A stretch of 41,017 nucleotides of DNA from a virus. The stretch covers positions 1 to 41,017 of IMG/VR virus record IMGVR_UViG_3300044691_000460; one strand, given 5' to 3'. The notes beneath the pieces are model-generated. The model was not told the origin of the DNA. It searched no databases and saw only the letters and a program-made list of their open reading frames with translations. Positions 6,482 through 13,579 of this stretch are shown here, piece by piece. Each line of letters begins with the position of its first letter. Position 1 is the first letter of the stretch. Both the position numbers and the translations under genes were made by a program.

Positions 6482-7842
6482 TTCGCTTTCTGAGCTCCTT
6501 TCTTCTTCGCTGCGTCGTGGGCGGCCCGCACCGGCGCGGCGGCGACTGGTGCAGGCGCATCCTCCATATCGTTGTTGGCGATGACCTCGCCATCCTCGAA
6601 GACGATGCCCACCTTGCCGCTGGTGTCGACTACCTCGATCCAGATCTGATAGTCGCGCTCGATCGCCATCTTCCGGACGATCTCCATGCTCTCGTCATCA
6701 AGCAAGCTGCCGTCAGTGATGCGGATGATGCGCACCTGGGGATTGCTGGCCATCGCGATCGCCATTGACACCTGCAGCTGCTGAGCTCCGCTGGCCTGGT
6801 TGAGCGGGAATCCGAGATAGGTGACTTCTCCATTCTCGAATCCCAGTCCGGCCACTGGCATCTGAGCCTTGCCGATCGCCTCCTCCTTCTGCGTCACGCG
6901 ATCCTTCATCTGCTGGGTGAGCGCATCGGCCTCGGCCTGCTTCTCCACCAGCTCCTCCTGCAGCTCCTCCCTGCGGGTGCGTTTCTCGATCTGCGCGTTG
7001 GTCGCGCGGGCATTCTGGATCTCTTCGACCAACGCCGAGGTATCGATCAGCTCGGGGATGACCTGCTTGGACATCTCCTTCGTTTCCTTATCGGCCGCCG
7101 CCGTCTTGGCGTCGGCTAGCTTGTCGAACTCATCGGCCTTGCGGCGCAACTCCTTCGCCTCTTCGCGGAGTCTGTCGGCCGAGGCTCGAGATTCATTGAT
7201 ATGGTTCTCCCGCTGGGCGCGCGCCAGCCGCGCGGAGGCGATCTCCGTATTGTGGGTTCCCGCCTCAGTGACCTGATTCAGCAACGCCGTGATGTCGATC
7301 GGCTTCGCCGGCAGCTCGGCCACGAAGCTGATGCCGTCGACCTGCGCTTTGAGCTGCGCGATATTGCGATTGACCTGGGTGCGGATGTCATAGTCCACCT
7401 TGTTGGCCGCGTCGATCGCGGTGGGATCGATGTCCAGCTTCGAGAGCCGCTGCAGCTCGGCCGCCTGTTCCTTGGGCTTCATGCGCGTAAAGGTCAAAGG
7501 ATCGAAGGCGAGATCCGCGAACAAGGTGTCTAGCAGCTGTTGCGGTTTCTGAAAGCGCGCGCCGTTCTTGCCCTCGACGATGAGGACGTTTCCGCTCGCG
7601 GTGAATTTACGCACGACGCGGTACTCGCCCAGGTCGATGAAGATGCCGCCCTTGTCCGCGCCCTTGCGGATCGGCTGGCTGGGGAGATCCTCGGTGCCGG
7701 CCAGGGCATACAGGATGGAATCGAGGACGGAGGTTTTGCCGCTGCCGTTGCGGCCGGTGAGCTCGATGACATGGCCCTTCGGCTTGATCGAAACGACCTT
7801 CAGTTTCTTGATGTTCTCAACTTGCAGCTCGAGGATCTTCAT
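6478..7842 (-). CDS. SMC/RecF/SbcC-like ABC-type ATPase
   Basis: This 454-residue protein has the split ATPase of the SMC family: N-terminal Walker A GRNGSGKT (30-37) and C-terminal signature-like ASGAQQLQVSMAIA (349-362) with Walker B IIRITDGSLLDDE (372-384). Between them (about 190-325) lies a charged, coiled-coil-forming region. It is much shorter than SbcC or SMC, so the arms are short; RecF-like or phage gp46-like roles in recombination and replication are likely. The C-terminal 35 residues are Ala/Pro/Lys-rich. No SbcD-type nuclease is adjacent. The start follows a 42-base gap after the upstream gene. Confidence 0.8.
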   Translation of the reverse strand: MKILELQVENIKKLKVVSIKPKGHVIELTGRNGSGKTSVLDSILYALAGTEDLPSQPIRKGADKGGIFIDLGEYRVVRKFTASGNVLIVEGKNGARFQKPQQLLDTLFADLAFDPLTFTRMKPKEQAAELQRLSKLDIDPTAIDAANKVDYDIRTQVNRNIAQLKAQVDGISFVAELPAKPIDITALLNQVTEAGTHNTEIASARLARAQRENHINESRASADRLREEAKELRRKADEFDKLADAKTAAADKETKEMSKQVIPELIDTSALVEEIQNARATNAQIEKRTRREELQEELVEKQAEADALTQQMKDRVTQKEEAIGKAQMPVAGLGFENGEVTYLGFPLNQASGAQQLQVSMAIAMASNPQVRIIRITDGSLLDDESMEIVRKMAIERDYQIWIEVVDTSGKVGIVFEDGEVIANNDMEDAPAPVAAAPVRAAHDAAKKKGAQKAK

Positions 7843-7884
7843 GGGTGCCTTTCGTGGTTGCTCTGCGTGGAGGGATGGGGGAGA

Positions 7885-8076
7885 TTATTTTCCGACGACT
7901 TTATTGACGTAGTGAAGGAATGCCTTCAGCGTTCCGGGTTCAAGAAAAACTTCGTGGGTGTTGCCGTGCTCTCTAATGGTCCAGAGTCGGATCTGGAATC
8001 CGTCAAACTCCGCATGCAGGCCATCGCCGAGATACTCAGGCCTTATCGGCTCTTTCACTCCTACAAAATCCGTCAT
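7885..8076 (-). CDS. small conserved-looking hypothetical protein
   Basis: This 63-residue protein starts MTDFVGVKEP at the ATGA overlap with the KH gene. The segment RPEYLGDGLHAEFDGFQIRLWT, then VFLEPGTLKAFLHYV, resembles a small protein common in phages of several hosts whose function is unknown to me. It is not basic enough to suggest DNA binding by itself. Confidence 0.65.
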   Translation of the reverse strand: MTDFVGVKEPIRPEYLGDGLHAEFDGFQIRLWTIREHGNTHEVFLEPGTLKAFLHYVNKVVGK

Positions 8077-8393
8077 CGCTTCTCTATCTCCTCTCCTATA
8101 ACTGCTGACTGCATGATGTCGAGGGTGACGCTCACCTTCTCGCGTTGCGCCCATGCGCTCAGGATGACGCGCATAGCTCGGGCATGGCGGCCTGCTTTAC
8201 CGATGACCTTGCCCAGATCCTCGGGCGCTGTGCGGATTTGAATGACATAGCGTTCGTCAGACTCGTTGAGGGGGACGCGCTCGATCTCGATCGAAACATT
8301 GTTGGGATCATCGACCAAAGCAAAGACCATCGTCTCGATGAGAGTTTCTGCATCTGATTTTGGCTGTTCGGTGCGGATTGCCAGGACATTCAT
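8073..8393 (-). CDS. KhpA-like KH-domain RNA-binding protein
   Basis: This protein has about 106 residues when started at the ATGA overlap (8393). Residues 20-90 match the compact single-KH fold of KhpA (YlqC): LVDDPNNVSIEIE, YVIQIRTAPEDLGKVIGKAGR with the GxxG loop GKAG (65-68), then ARAMRVILSA. KhpA in bacteria binds many RNAs and often partners KhpB. A phage copy in the first genes of the early operon could act on phage or host mRNA. It has a 15-20 residue N-terminal extension compared with KhpA. Confidence 0.8.
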   Translation of the reverse strand: MNVLAIRTEQPKSDAETLIETMVFALVDDPNNVSIEIERVPLNESDERYVIQIRTAPEDLGKVIGKAGRHARAMRVILSAWAQREKVSVTLDIMQSAVIGEEIEKR

Positions 8394-8578
8394 TTCTGGA
8401 TGGCCTCGCTCTCGTAGGTTACAAAGTCCATGCACATTTCGTCTTTGATCTCATAATCGTCGATTGCTTCCTCAGCCTTCATCTCGGCTTCCTCTTTCGA
8501 GGCCGCCTCAACTTCACGCTCGAATTTGATCGATTGTTCGGGAAGATAAGCCTTCACTTTCACAGTCCACAATGGCAT
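8390..8578 (-). CDS. first gene of the early operon, small acidic protein
   Basis: This is a 62-residue acidic protein (many Glu/Asp). It begins MPLWTVKVKAYLPEQSI and has a central EAASKEEAEMKAEEAI helix, resembling the small beta-alpha-beta fold proteins frequent in phages. AGGAGCAAGGGA precedes the ATG. It is the first gene downstream of the structured leader (8607-8747). Confidence 0.65.
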   Translation of the reverse strand: MPLWTVKVKAYLPEQSIKFEREVEAASKEEAEMKAEEAIDDYEIKDEMCMDFVTYESEAIQK

Positions 8579-8606
8579 TCCCTTGCTCCTCTTCTTTTCG
8601 GGTTGT

Positions 8607-8747
8607 GGGGATTGGTTGGTGCGCTCTGTTCTGCTTTCTGTAAGGCTGACGCGACACTAAGAGGACAAGGACGGGGCTAGCACCCGATTAATCTTTAGCC
8701 GTTGAAAGCCTGCAAAAACATACTGGAGAGCGCACCAACCAATCCCC
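8607..8747 (-). promoter_or_regulatory. structured 5' leader closed by a perfect 21-bp inverted repeat
   Basis: Bases 8607-8627 and 8727-8747 are exact reverse complements over 21 bp (arm begins GGGGATTGGTTGG), extendable with one bulge to about 25 bp. The 99 intervening bases can form inner helices when read on the minus strand: GUUUU/AGAAC, GCUUUC/GAAAGC and GGCUA/UAGCC. The promoter at 8754-8782 would start transcription at about 8747, the first base of the outer arm, so the early mRNA would begin with a closed structure ending 28 bases before the first start codon. It could be a stability element, a regulatory RNA or an origin. It is unlike any riboswitch I recognise. Confidence 0.75.
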
Positions 8748-8753
8748 AAACCG

Positions 8754-8782
8754 AATGTATCCTTCATGTATCACCGTGTCAA
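8754..8782 (-). promoter_or_regulatory. sigma70-type promoter for the early minus-strand operon
   Basis: On the minus strand, TTGACA (8782-8777) is a perfect -35. A 17-bp spacer follows, then TACATT (8759-8754) as a 4/6 -10. The predicted start is about 8747. It lies directly downstream of the lysis-operon terminator and upstream of the KH/SMC/helicase-loader operon. Confidence 0.75.
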
Positions 8783-8795
8783 CCATTTTGATTGC

Positions 8796-8828
8796 AAAAA
8801 AGAAGGACCAGGGAAAAATCCCTGGTCC
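8796..8828 (-). terminator. intrinsic terminator of the lysis/late transcript
   Basis: GGACCAGGGA (8805-8814) and its complement (8819-8828) make a perfect 10-bp stem with a four-base loop. On the minus strand it is followed by TTCTTTTTT (8804-8796), a classical U-tract. It sits just after the last late gene (8867) and 14 bases before the -35 of the early promoter. Confidence 0.9.
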
Positions 8829-8866
8829 CGCGGAAGTGTCAGCCTGCAGTTTCATGGCATTCGGAT

Positions 8867-9220
8867 CTAGGCGAGCACCTCGGGGAGATCGGTGAGGGTG
8901 CTGGGGTCGGTTTGCTGCTCGGCGAACTGGTATCCGGCCAGCGCCTGCGTGAGGGCGGAGTCGAGCGAATCGGCGATCGCGAGCTTGGCCGGCGAGAGAA
9001 CCCCAGCATCCCGCAATACGCCGATCTCGGTCTTGAGTCCTGCCAGGACCGACATCGCCTCATCGGTCGGTCCGGTACCGTTCGAGAGGGAGGTGACGAG
9101 GCCGGGCAGTGCAGCTCCCAGTCTCACGATAAGGCTGCCGATCGCCGGCGAGATGACGCGGGTGCCCTCGAGGATCTGGGGCAGGAGGTTGATGACGAGC
9201 ATCAGGATAGTTCCGAACAT
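8867..9220 (-). CDS. small membrane protein of the lysis region
   Basis: This protein has about 117 residues, starting MFGTIL at 9220 because AGGA lies 8 bases upstream; an ATG at 9235 has a poorer site. The N-terminal MFGTILMLVINLLPQIL and a nearby ISPAIGSLIVRLGAALPGL are hydrophobic helices; the rest is soluble and Ala/Leu-rich. It is the last late gene before the terminator. It may be a holin-like or antiholin-like component, by position only. Confidence 0.5.
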   Translation of the reverse strand: MFGTILMLVINLLPQILEGTRVISPAIGSLIVRLGAALPGLVTSLSNGTGPTDEAMSVLAGLKTEIGVLRDAGVLSPAKLAIADSLDSALTQALAGYQFAEQQTDPSTLTDLPEVLA

Positions 9221-9273
9221 AATTGCGGTCCTCATCTCTTTCTGGGGTTAGTGTTGCTGCTACTTCAGTGGGT

Positions 9274-10050
9274 TTAGGCTCCAGCTAGCTGCGAGAGAGC
9301 GGCCTGAGCTTTAGTCCACGCTTCAAGGACGGCTGTGATCGCTGTATTCATCGTCGCCGCGCTTCCTCCTCCTGCCTTGTGATAGTTCTGCTCAGCATGG
9401 TCTGCGACGTTGAGGGCTTTGTTGAGCGACTCCATCGCCAGCCGCTGGCTGCTGGACACCTGGATCTTTCCGCTCAGGATGTCGGCCGAGATTGAGGCGG
9501 CGAAGTCGTGCGCCGGCCGCAGCACCTTGAAGGCGTTGGCATCGGCTGAGTCAACGGCTCCGCTGGGCAACGCCGGAGCAGGACCGGGAGTCGCGGCGGT
9601 CGGACTATGCACGCATCCGGCCAGGCCGATCGATGCCGACGCCAATACCAGCAGCAGAACGAGGTTCTTGCGATCCTTTTGGACGAGTGGCGTCTGGCCC
9701 GTGGGCGGGGCTTTGTAATCTCGTCCAAAGGGATCAACCTCAACCTTCGGGGCATCGAGCGCATTAGCCGCCGATCGGACGGTGCCATGGATCCCGGCCG
9801 CGCTCGCGGCGGTCAGCATCAGACTCGCCCAGAATGTCGGGGTTGCGAGATCGTCCGGCTTGGCCACAGAGATGATGCCCACTGCAGTAAGCGCGAAGTT
9901 GATGGCGACGGCATACTTGCCGCCGATCGCCGGGAAGTAGCGCTTGAGGATGGTCAGCAGCACATAGACCGAACCGGCAATCGTGACCAGTTTGACAGGC
10001 AGTGCGGACCAGAATGTGGCCCAGATGATTGCTGCAAGAATGACGTGCAT
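9274..10050 (-). CDS. putative holin-like multi-span protein fused to a lipoprotein-like domain
   Basis: This 258-residue protein has hydrophobic segments at about 3-35, 46-63 and 72-88. A polar linker (95-128) follows, then a second lipoprotein-like signal: basic KDRKNL, hydrophobic LLLVLASASIG and lipobox LAGC (143-146). The C-terminal 110 residues are Ala/Ser-rich and helical. The lipobox is internal, yet no ATG, GTG or TTG with a ribosome-binding site precedes it, so one polypeptide is predicted. The order next to the endolysin suggests lysis (holin plus outer-spanin-like function). AAGGAG lies 10 bases before the start. Confidence 0.55.
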   Translation of the reverse strand: MHVILAAIIWATFWSALPVKLVTIAGSVYVLLTILKRYFPAIGGKYAVAINFALTAVGIISVAKPDDLATPTFWASLMLTAASAAGIHGTVRSAANALDAPKVEVDPFGRDYKAPPTGQTPLVQKDRKNLVLLLVLASASIGLAGCVHSPTAATPGPAPALPSGAVDSADANAFKVLRPAHDFAASISADILSGKIQVSSSQRLAMESLNKALNVADHAEQNYHKAGGGSAATMNTAITAVLEAWTKAQAALSQLAGA

Positions 10051-10087
10051 GGTTGGAGCTCCTTGGGTGAGGCGTGGGGTGAAAGGT

Positions 10088-10693
10088 CTAGGCTACGGCT
10101 AGGGTCGCTATTTCTTTGCCGGCATCCAGGAAGCAGCAGCGCGTCCAAGAATTGCGCTGGGCGAAGGCGGCATCGTGGATATTGCGATCGCACTCCCTGG
10201 CCACCGTCTCCCAATCGCCCGCAAGCAGGCCGCGAATCATGTCCGGATAGCGCAGGAACCTCGTCGCGCCCAGGTTGTAGCGCATGTCGAGGGCTCCGAG
10301 CTTTGCCGGTTTCCGCCAATTTGGATAATTAGGGAAGTGTTTGGCCAGCCAGCGGTCGCAGTCGGCCAGCTCTGAGAACAGGAGCGCCTCGATGTCCGGA
10401 TCCTGCAGGCGACAGGAATGCTCAGACAGATAGTAGATGGCAGTGTGGCCTGGCTCCATCCCAGACACTCGCGCGAAGTCAATGGCGATCTCCTCTGCCG
10501 TCGCCGGCATGCCATCCTGGTAGCGGAAGGGTAGAGCCTGCGCGAATGATAGGGAGGGCAGCTCCTTGCCGATCCCCACGGTGACATTGCCCGGCTTGTC
10601 CAGGTACATCCAGTGGATCCGGTTCTCGAAGTCTTCTACCTTGGCAGCCGATTCATCCAAGTACTCCATACCTGCAGGAGTTGAGATCGTCAT
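10088..10693 (-). CDS. T4-type lysozyme endolysin
   Basis: This protein has about 201 residues, starting MTISTPAG at 10693 with GGAGCGC upstream. The sequence EDFENRIHWMYLDKPGNVTVGIG (20-42) puts E23, D32 and T38 at the same mutual spacing as the T4 lysozyme catalytic residues Glu11, Asp20 and Thr26. The C-terminal half has the helical LGALDMRYNLGATRFLRYPDM pattern of GH24-like lysozymes. It would cleave the peptidoglycan glycan backbone. No signal sequence is present, so release depends on a holin; membrane proteins flank it on both sides. Confidence 0.85.
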   Translation of the reverse strand: MTISTPAGMEYLDESAAKVEDFENRIHWMYLDKPGNVTVGIGKELPSLSFAQALPFRYQDGMPATAEEIAIDFARVSGMEPGHTAIYYLSEHSCRLQDPDIEALLFSELADCDRWLAKHFPNYPNWRKPAKLGALDMRYNLGATRFLRYPDMIRGLLAGDWETVARECDRNIHDAAFAQRNSWTRCCFLDAGKEIATLAVA

Positions 10694-10707
10694 GACTTGC
10701 GCTCCGT

Positions 10708-10980
10708 TCAATGCGTGGCTTTGTAGTAGATCTGCATGCAAATCCAGATAAGCCCAGGCAGCGCGAACAATCCGCCCACTCCCCAGATAGCTCCGTACAG
10801 TCGATCGACCTGACTCACCAGCTCGTCGGTCTTCTCGTCATTGGTGACGATCGACTCTTTGAGCGTCTTCACCGTTGGCAGTAATCGCTGGCTTTCGAAT
10901 TCATCGAGCGCCTCTACAATCATCCGGAATCCTCCATCTCTAGTGAGAGTAATCTGGCCTGAATCCTGTTGTGTCAGCAT
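10708..10980 (-). CDS. one-span membrane protein, holin candidate
   Basis: This 90-residue protein has an N-terminal soluble half ending in a coiled-coil-like segment (KTLKESIVTNDEKTDELVSQVDRLYG). A single C-terminal transmembrane helix (about 62-84, YGAIWGVGGLFALPGLIWICMQIYY) and a short basic tail follow. This layout resembles XhlA-like and other one-span lysis proteins. It lies just upstream of the endolysin. Confidence 0.6.
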   Translation of the reverse strand: MLTQQDSGQITLTRDGGFRMIVEALDEFESQRLLPTVKTLKESIVTNDEKTDELVSQVDRLYGAIWGVGGLFALPGLIWICMQIYYKATH

Positions 10981-11070
10981 CGCTAACTGACTCCTCTGCA
11001 GTCCTCATAATCGTCGCAGTGGAATATGGCTGGAACAATGCAACTTTCGCAGGAGTTGTTTCCTCTCAGA

Positions 11071-11430
11071 CTACTTCTTTTCAGCTTCTTTTTTATGCGA
11101 CTCCGGATCCTTAGGCAGTGGCATGCAGATTCCCATGGGACTAATTCCGCTGCAACCATGCTTGGCGTTCGTAGATCCTAAAAGTTGATTGAAAGCATCT
11201 TCCGCTAAGGCTACTTTCTTGGCCGCGTCTGCTGCATTTTGCCGCGCAACAAGAACTTCAATTTCGGAACGAAGCAGCGCTTGATACTCTTCGGCGGGCA
11301 AGGCAACAGTTTCCGACTTCGCGGCGGTCGTGGCGGTGGGGACGACGGGGGCCTGCTGAGTAGGGGTCTGTTGAGCGAGAGCGGGGAAGAGTGCCGAATA
11401 GAGGATGAGGCCGTACCAGAATGTCTTCAT
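11071..11430 (-). CDS. secreted helical protein, spanin-like by position
   Basis: This 119-residue protein begins with a signal peptide (MKTFWYGLILYSALFPALAQQ, cleavage probably after ALA). A Thr/Ala/Pro linker follows, then a helical coiled-coil-like segment (about 48-85) and a Cys/Pro-rich end with two cysteines (HGCSG, GICM). GGAG lies 5 bases before the ATG. It could bridge or remodel the envelope during lysis, but no family is recognised. Confidence 0.5.
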   Translation of the reverse strand: MKTFWYGLILYSALFPALAQQTPTQQAPVVPTATTAAKSETVALPAEEYQALLRSEIEVLVARQNAADAAKKVALAEDAFNQLLGSTNAKHGCSGISPMGICMPLPKDPESHKKEAEKK

Positions 11431-11452
11431 TTTTCTCCAATATATTTATGGC

Positions 11453-13570
11453 TCACTTGCCCCCGCACCAATAGGAGATTTGATACTGATTGTTGGCTAT
11501 TAATGCAGTTCCCATTGCATTTAGGGTCATAGAACTTGTGTTATTTCCGGGATCTCCAACCGGAACTAAAGTAAGACCAGTATTTTCATTGATCGCATTT
11601 CCGGTAACACAATTGGGGATATTTGTTCTAGTGAAGGGAAAAGTTACAGTAACCAGAGATCCTGTTGTTGGTGGTGCCGTTCCAGCCGTGAAAATGAGTC
11701 TCCCACTCACGGAATCGCACACTGTAGCGCAACCGGCGGTCCCACCCAGCGTTGCTCCTGTACCAGCCGCAGGTCCTAGCGATATGGTGGCTGCTCCTGT
11801 TCCAGTATGAGAACTAAATGAACCAATTCCGCCATTGTTGGTGATCGACCAAGTGGGTCCGCCAGTGGTTGCCCCAGTCATGCTGGTTCCAGAGAGTGAG
11901 ATGCGCCCGCTCCCCGTTAGAGCTGAACCAATAAACATAGTGCCCCCACTAGCATCTATGCTGACCATGAACGCGTTGCTCGCAGAAAATCCATTGATAG
12001 TACCGGGAGTGATATTCCACCCTTGAATAGGTCCGTTGGTTACATCCACCTCATTGGTGAAGGTATTCTTTTGCGACCAGGTGTTGGTGGTGCTTTGCCG
12101 GGGTACGGCTACCCCATTGACGGACAGTATGCCGGGAACGTCTACCCCGGTGGGGGAAACTGTCATTGCCAAAGTGTGATTTGGGGTGAACAGGATGTTT
12201 TCCCCCGAAGCAGCGGTGCTCAACACTAGAGGTCCAGCGGTTCCTACTCCAGCTTCAAAGACGGAAGAGAAGCCAGGCCAAGCAGCAATCGCTGGACTAG
12301 AACCTTCCTGAAAGATTTGTGATTGTGCCGTCCCGTTCTGGAGAATAAATTCTCCTCCTACTCCGGTAGAGGAAGAAGAAGAAAAAATCGGAACCTTATA
12401 CGTCATAGACGTTCCATTCATTATCCCTACGGTGACGCGGTTGACTTGGGACACAATGGACTTCCCTGGCCCGAAGGCGTCGAGGTATAGATCCGCTCCA
12501 GTGGCAGTACCATCCCCTCCAGCTTCAAGCACTGCGGAATTGTTAGTCCACGAAGGTACGCTGGCATTGATGGCCGATCCGTTTTGAGTAAATGATGATT
12601 GGGTTGTTCCATCGGCGATCACTAGCAACTTCCCGCCTATCGTAGTCGAAGAGACGGCAGAGCTAACAATTCCAGTCGCAGAAACACTGGTCGGCGTAAT
12701 CGCCCCGAGCGTGAAAGTCAAAACTGGATTTGCTCCACCGGATGAACTCCCCGATACACCCGCGTTTGTTCCTACACCTATTGTCTGGACCTTGGTGTCG
12801 AGCTGCGTTTGTACCGAACTTGTAGGATCAAGAAAGCCAAAGATGATGGGCGTGACTCCATTGACAGTCTTATTAGTTAGCGTCTGCGTATCGGAGATAC
12901 CGACGAGCGGGCTGGAAGGTGCGGCGAATGATGTTGCCCAGGCCGAACCCGTTGATACCGGGATCCCAGCGGGTGGGAAGACCATACCACCGGAAGCTCC
13001 TCCATCTGCAAGTCCATAGCCTCCTCCGGCCGCATCATTGATCCAAACGGCGACGTGACCAACTACAGGTCGAATCGCGGTTGTGTCAGTGAAGTTGACA
13101 ATGGCCTGGCTGTCTCCAGTGCTGGATAGGATTAGGTGTCCTCCTCCGGAAGTCAGCTGCAAAGCCGGCATTGTCTGTGCATTGGTGAAGGTGTTTGGTG
13201 TGCTTAGGCGTGGGAAGTCGGTTTGAATGGTGTACTGAGATCCATTCCAGGTATAACTATTCTGCCTGCCGCCGCGCTCATCGGTGATGAATCCCGTCGT
13301 GCATCCTCCTGTGACTGCCGCGATCGTATCGCTGGGCGCTGCTGCTGCAGGGATCACAACTCGCGCTCCAGTCATAGAGCAGGCCTTCGTGATGCCGCTC
13401 TGAATCGTCGGATAGAATCCCCCTGGTTGGCCGATATATAGATTCGTGTTCATCTGCGGTGTTGTGAACGCGCCCATCTGCTGCTGCGCTTCGAGGGCGG
13501 CTTCGAAATACCATCCAAAGACTGTAGCCAGCCCTGCGATCGCGAACCAATAACCGATTTTTCTGAGCAT
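11453..13570 (-). CDS. large fibre-like protein with N-terminal signal/anchor
   Basis: This protein has about 705 residues and is rich in Gly, Ser and Thr, with repeated TFTN and NTFTNAQTMPAL/KNTFTNEVDVTNG segments and beta-rich repeats typical of phage tail fibres. The C-terminal 110 residues (GPAAGTGATLGGTAG, TVTFPFTRTNIPNCV, YQISYWCGG) look like a folded receptor-binding tip. Unusually, residues 1-30 (MLRKIGYWFAIAGLATVFGWYFEAALEAQ) look like a signal peptide or anchor. GGAGAAGTG precedes the ATG at 13570. Confidence 0.65.
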   Translation of the reverse strand: MLRKIGYWFAIAGLATVFGWYFEAALEAQQQMGAFTTPQMNTNLYIGQPGGFYPTIQSGITKACSMTGARVVIPAAAAPSDTIAAVTGGCTTGFITDERGGRQNSYTWNGSQYTIQTDFPRLSTPNTFTNAQTMPALQLTSGGGHLILSSTGDSQAIVNFTDTTAIRPVVGHVAVWINDAAGGGYGLADGGASGGMVFPPAGIPVSTGSAWATSFAAPSSPLVGISDTQTLTNKTVNGVTPIIFGFLDPTSSVQTQLDTKVQTIGVGTNAGVSGSSSGGANPVLTFTLGAITPTSVSATGIVSSAVSSTTIGGKLLVIADGTTQSSFTQNGSAINASVPSWTNNSAVLEAGGDGTATGADLYLDAFGPGKSIVSQVNRVTVGIMNGTSMTYKVPIFSSSSSTGVGGEFILQNGTAQSQIFQEGSSPAIAAWPGFSSVFEAGVGTAGPLVLSTAASGENILFTPNHTLAMTVSPTGVDVPGILSVNGVAVPRQSTTNTWSQKNTFTNEVDVTNGPIQGWNITPGTINGFSASNAFMVSIDASGGTMFIGSALTGSGRISLSGTSMTGATTGGPTWSITNNGGIGSFSSHTGTGAATISLGPAAGTGATLGGTAGCATVCDSVSGRLIFTAGTAPPTTGSLVTVTFPFTRTNIPNCVTGNAINENTGLTLVPVGDPGNNTSSMTLNAMGTALIANNQYQISYWCGGK

Positions 13571-13579
13571 CACTTCTCC

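Noticed and set aside
9274-9720. A separate lipoprotein gene inside the holin-like frame
   Set aside because: The lipobox is clear but no ATG, GTG or TTG with a ribosome-binding site precedes it in frame, so a fusion is reported, with the separate-product option left for testing.
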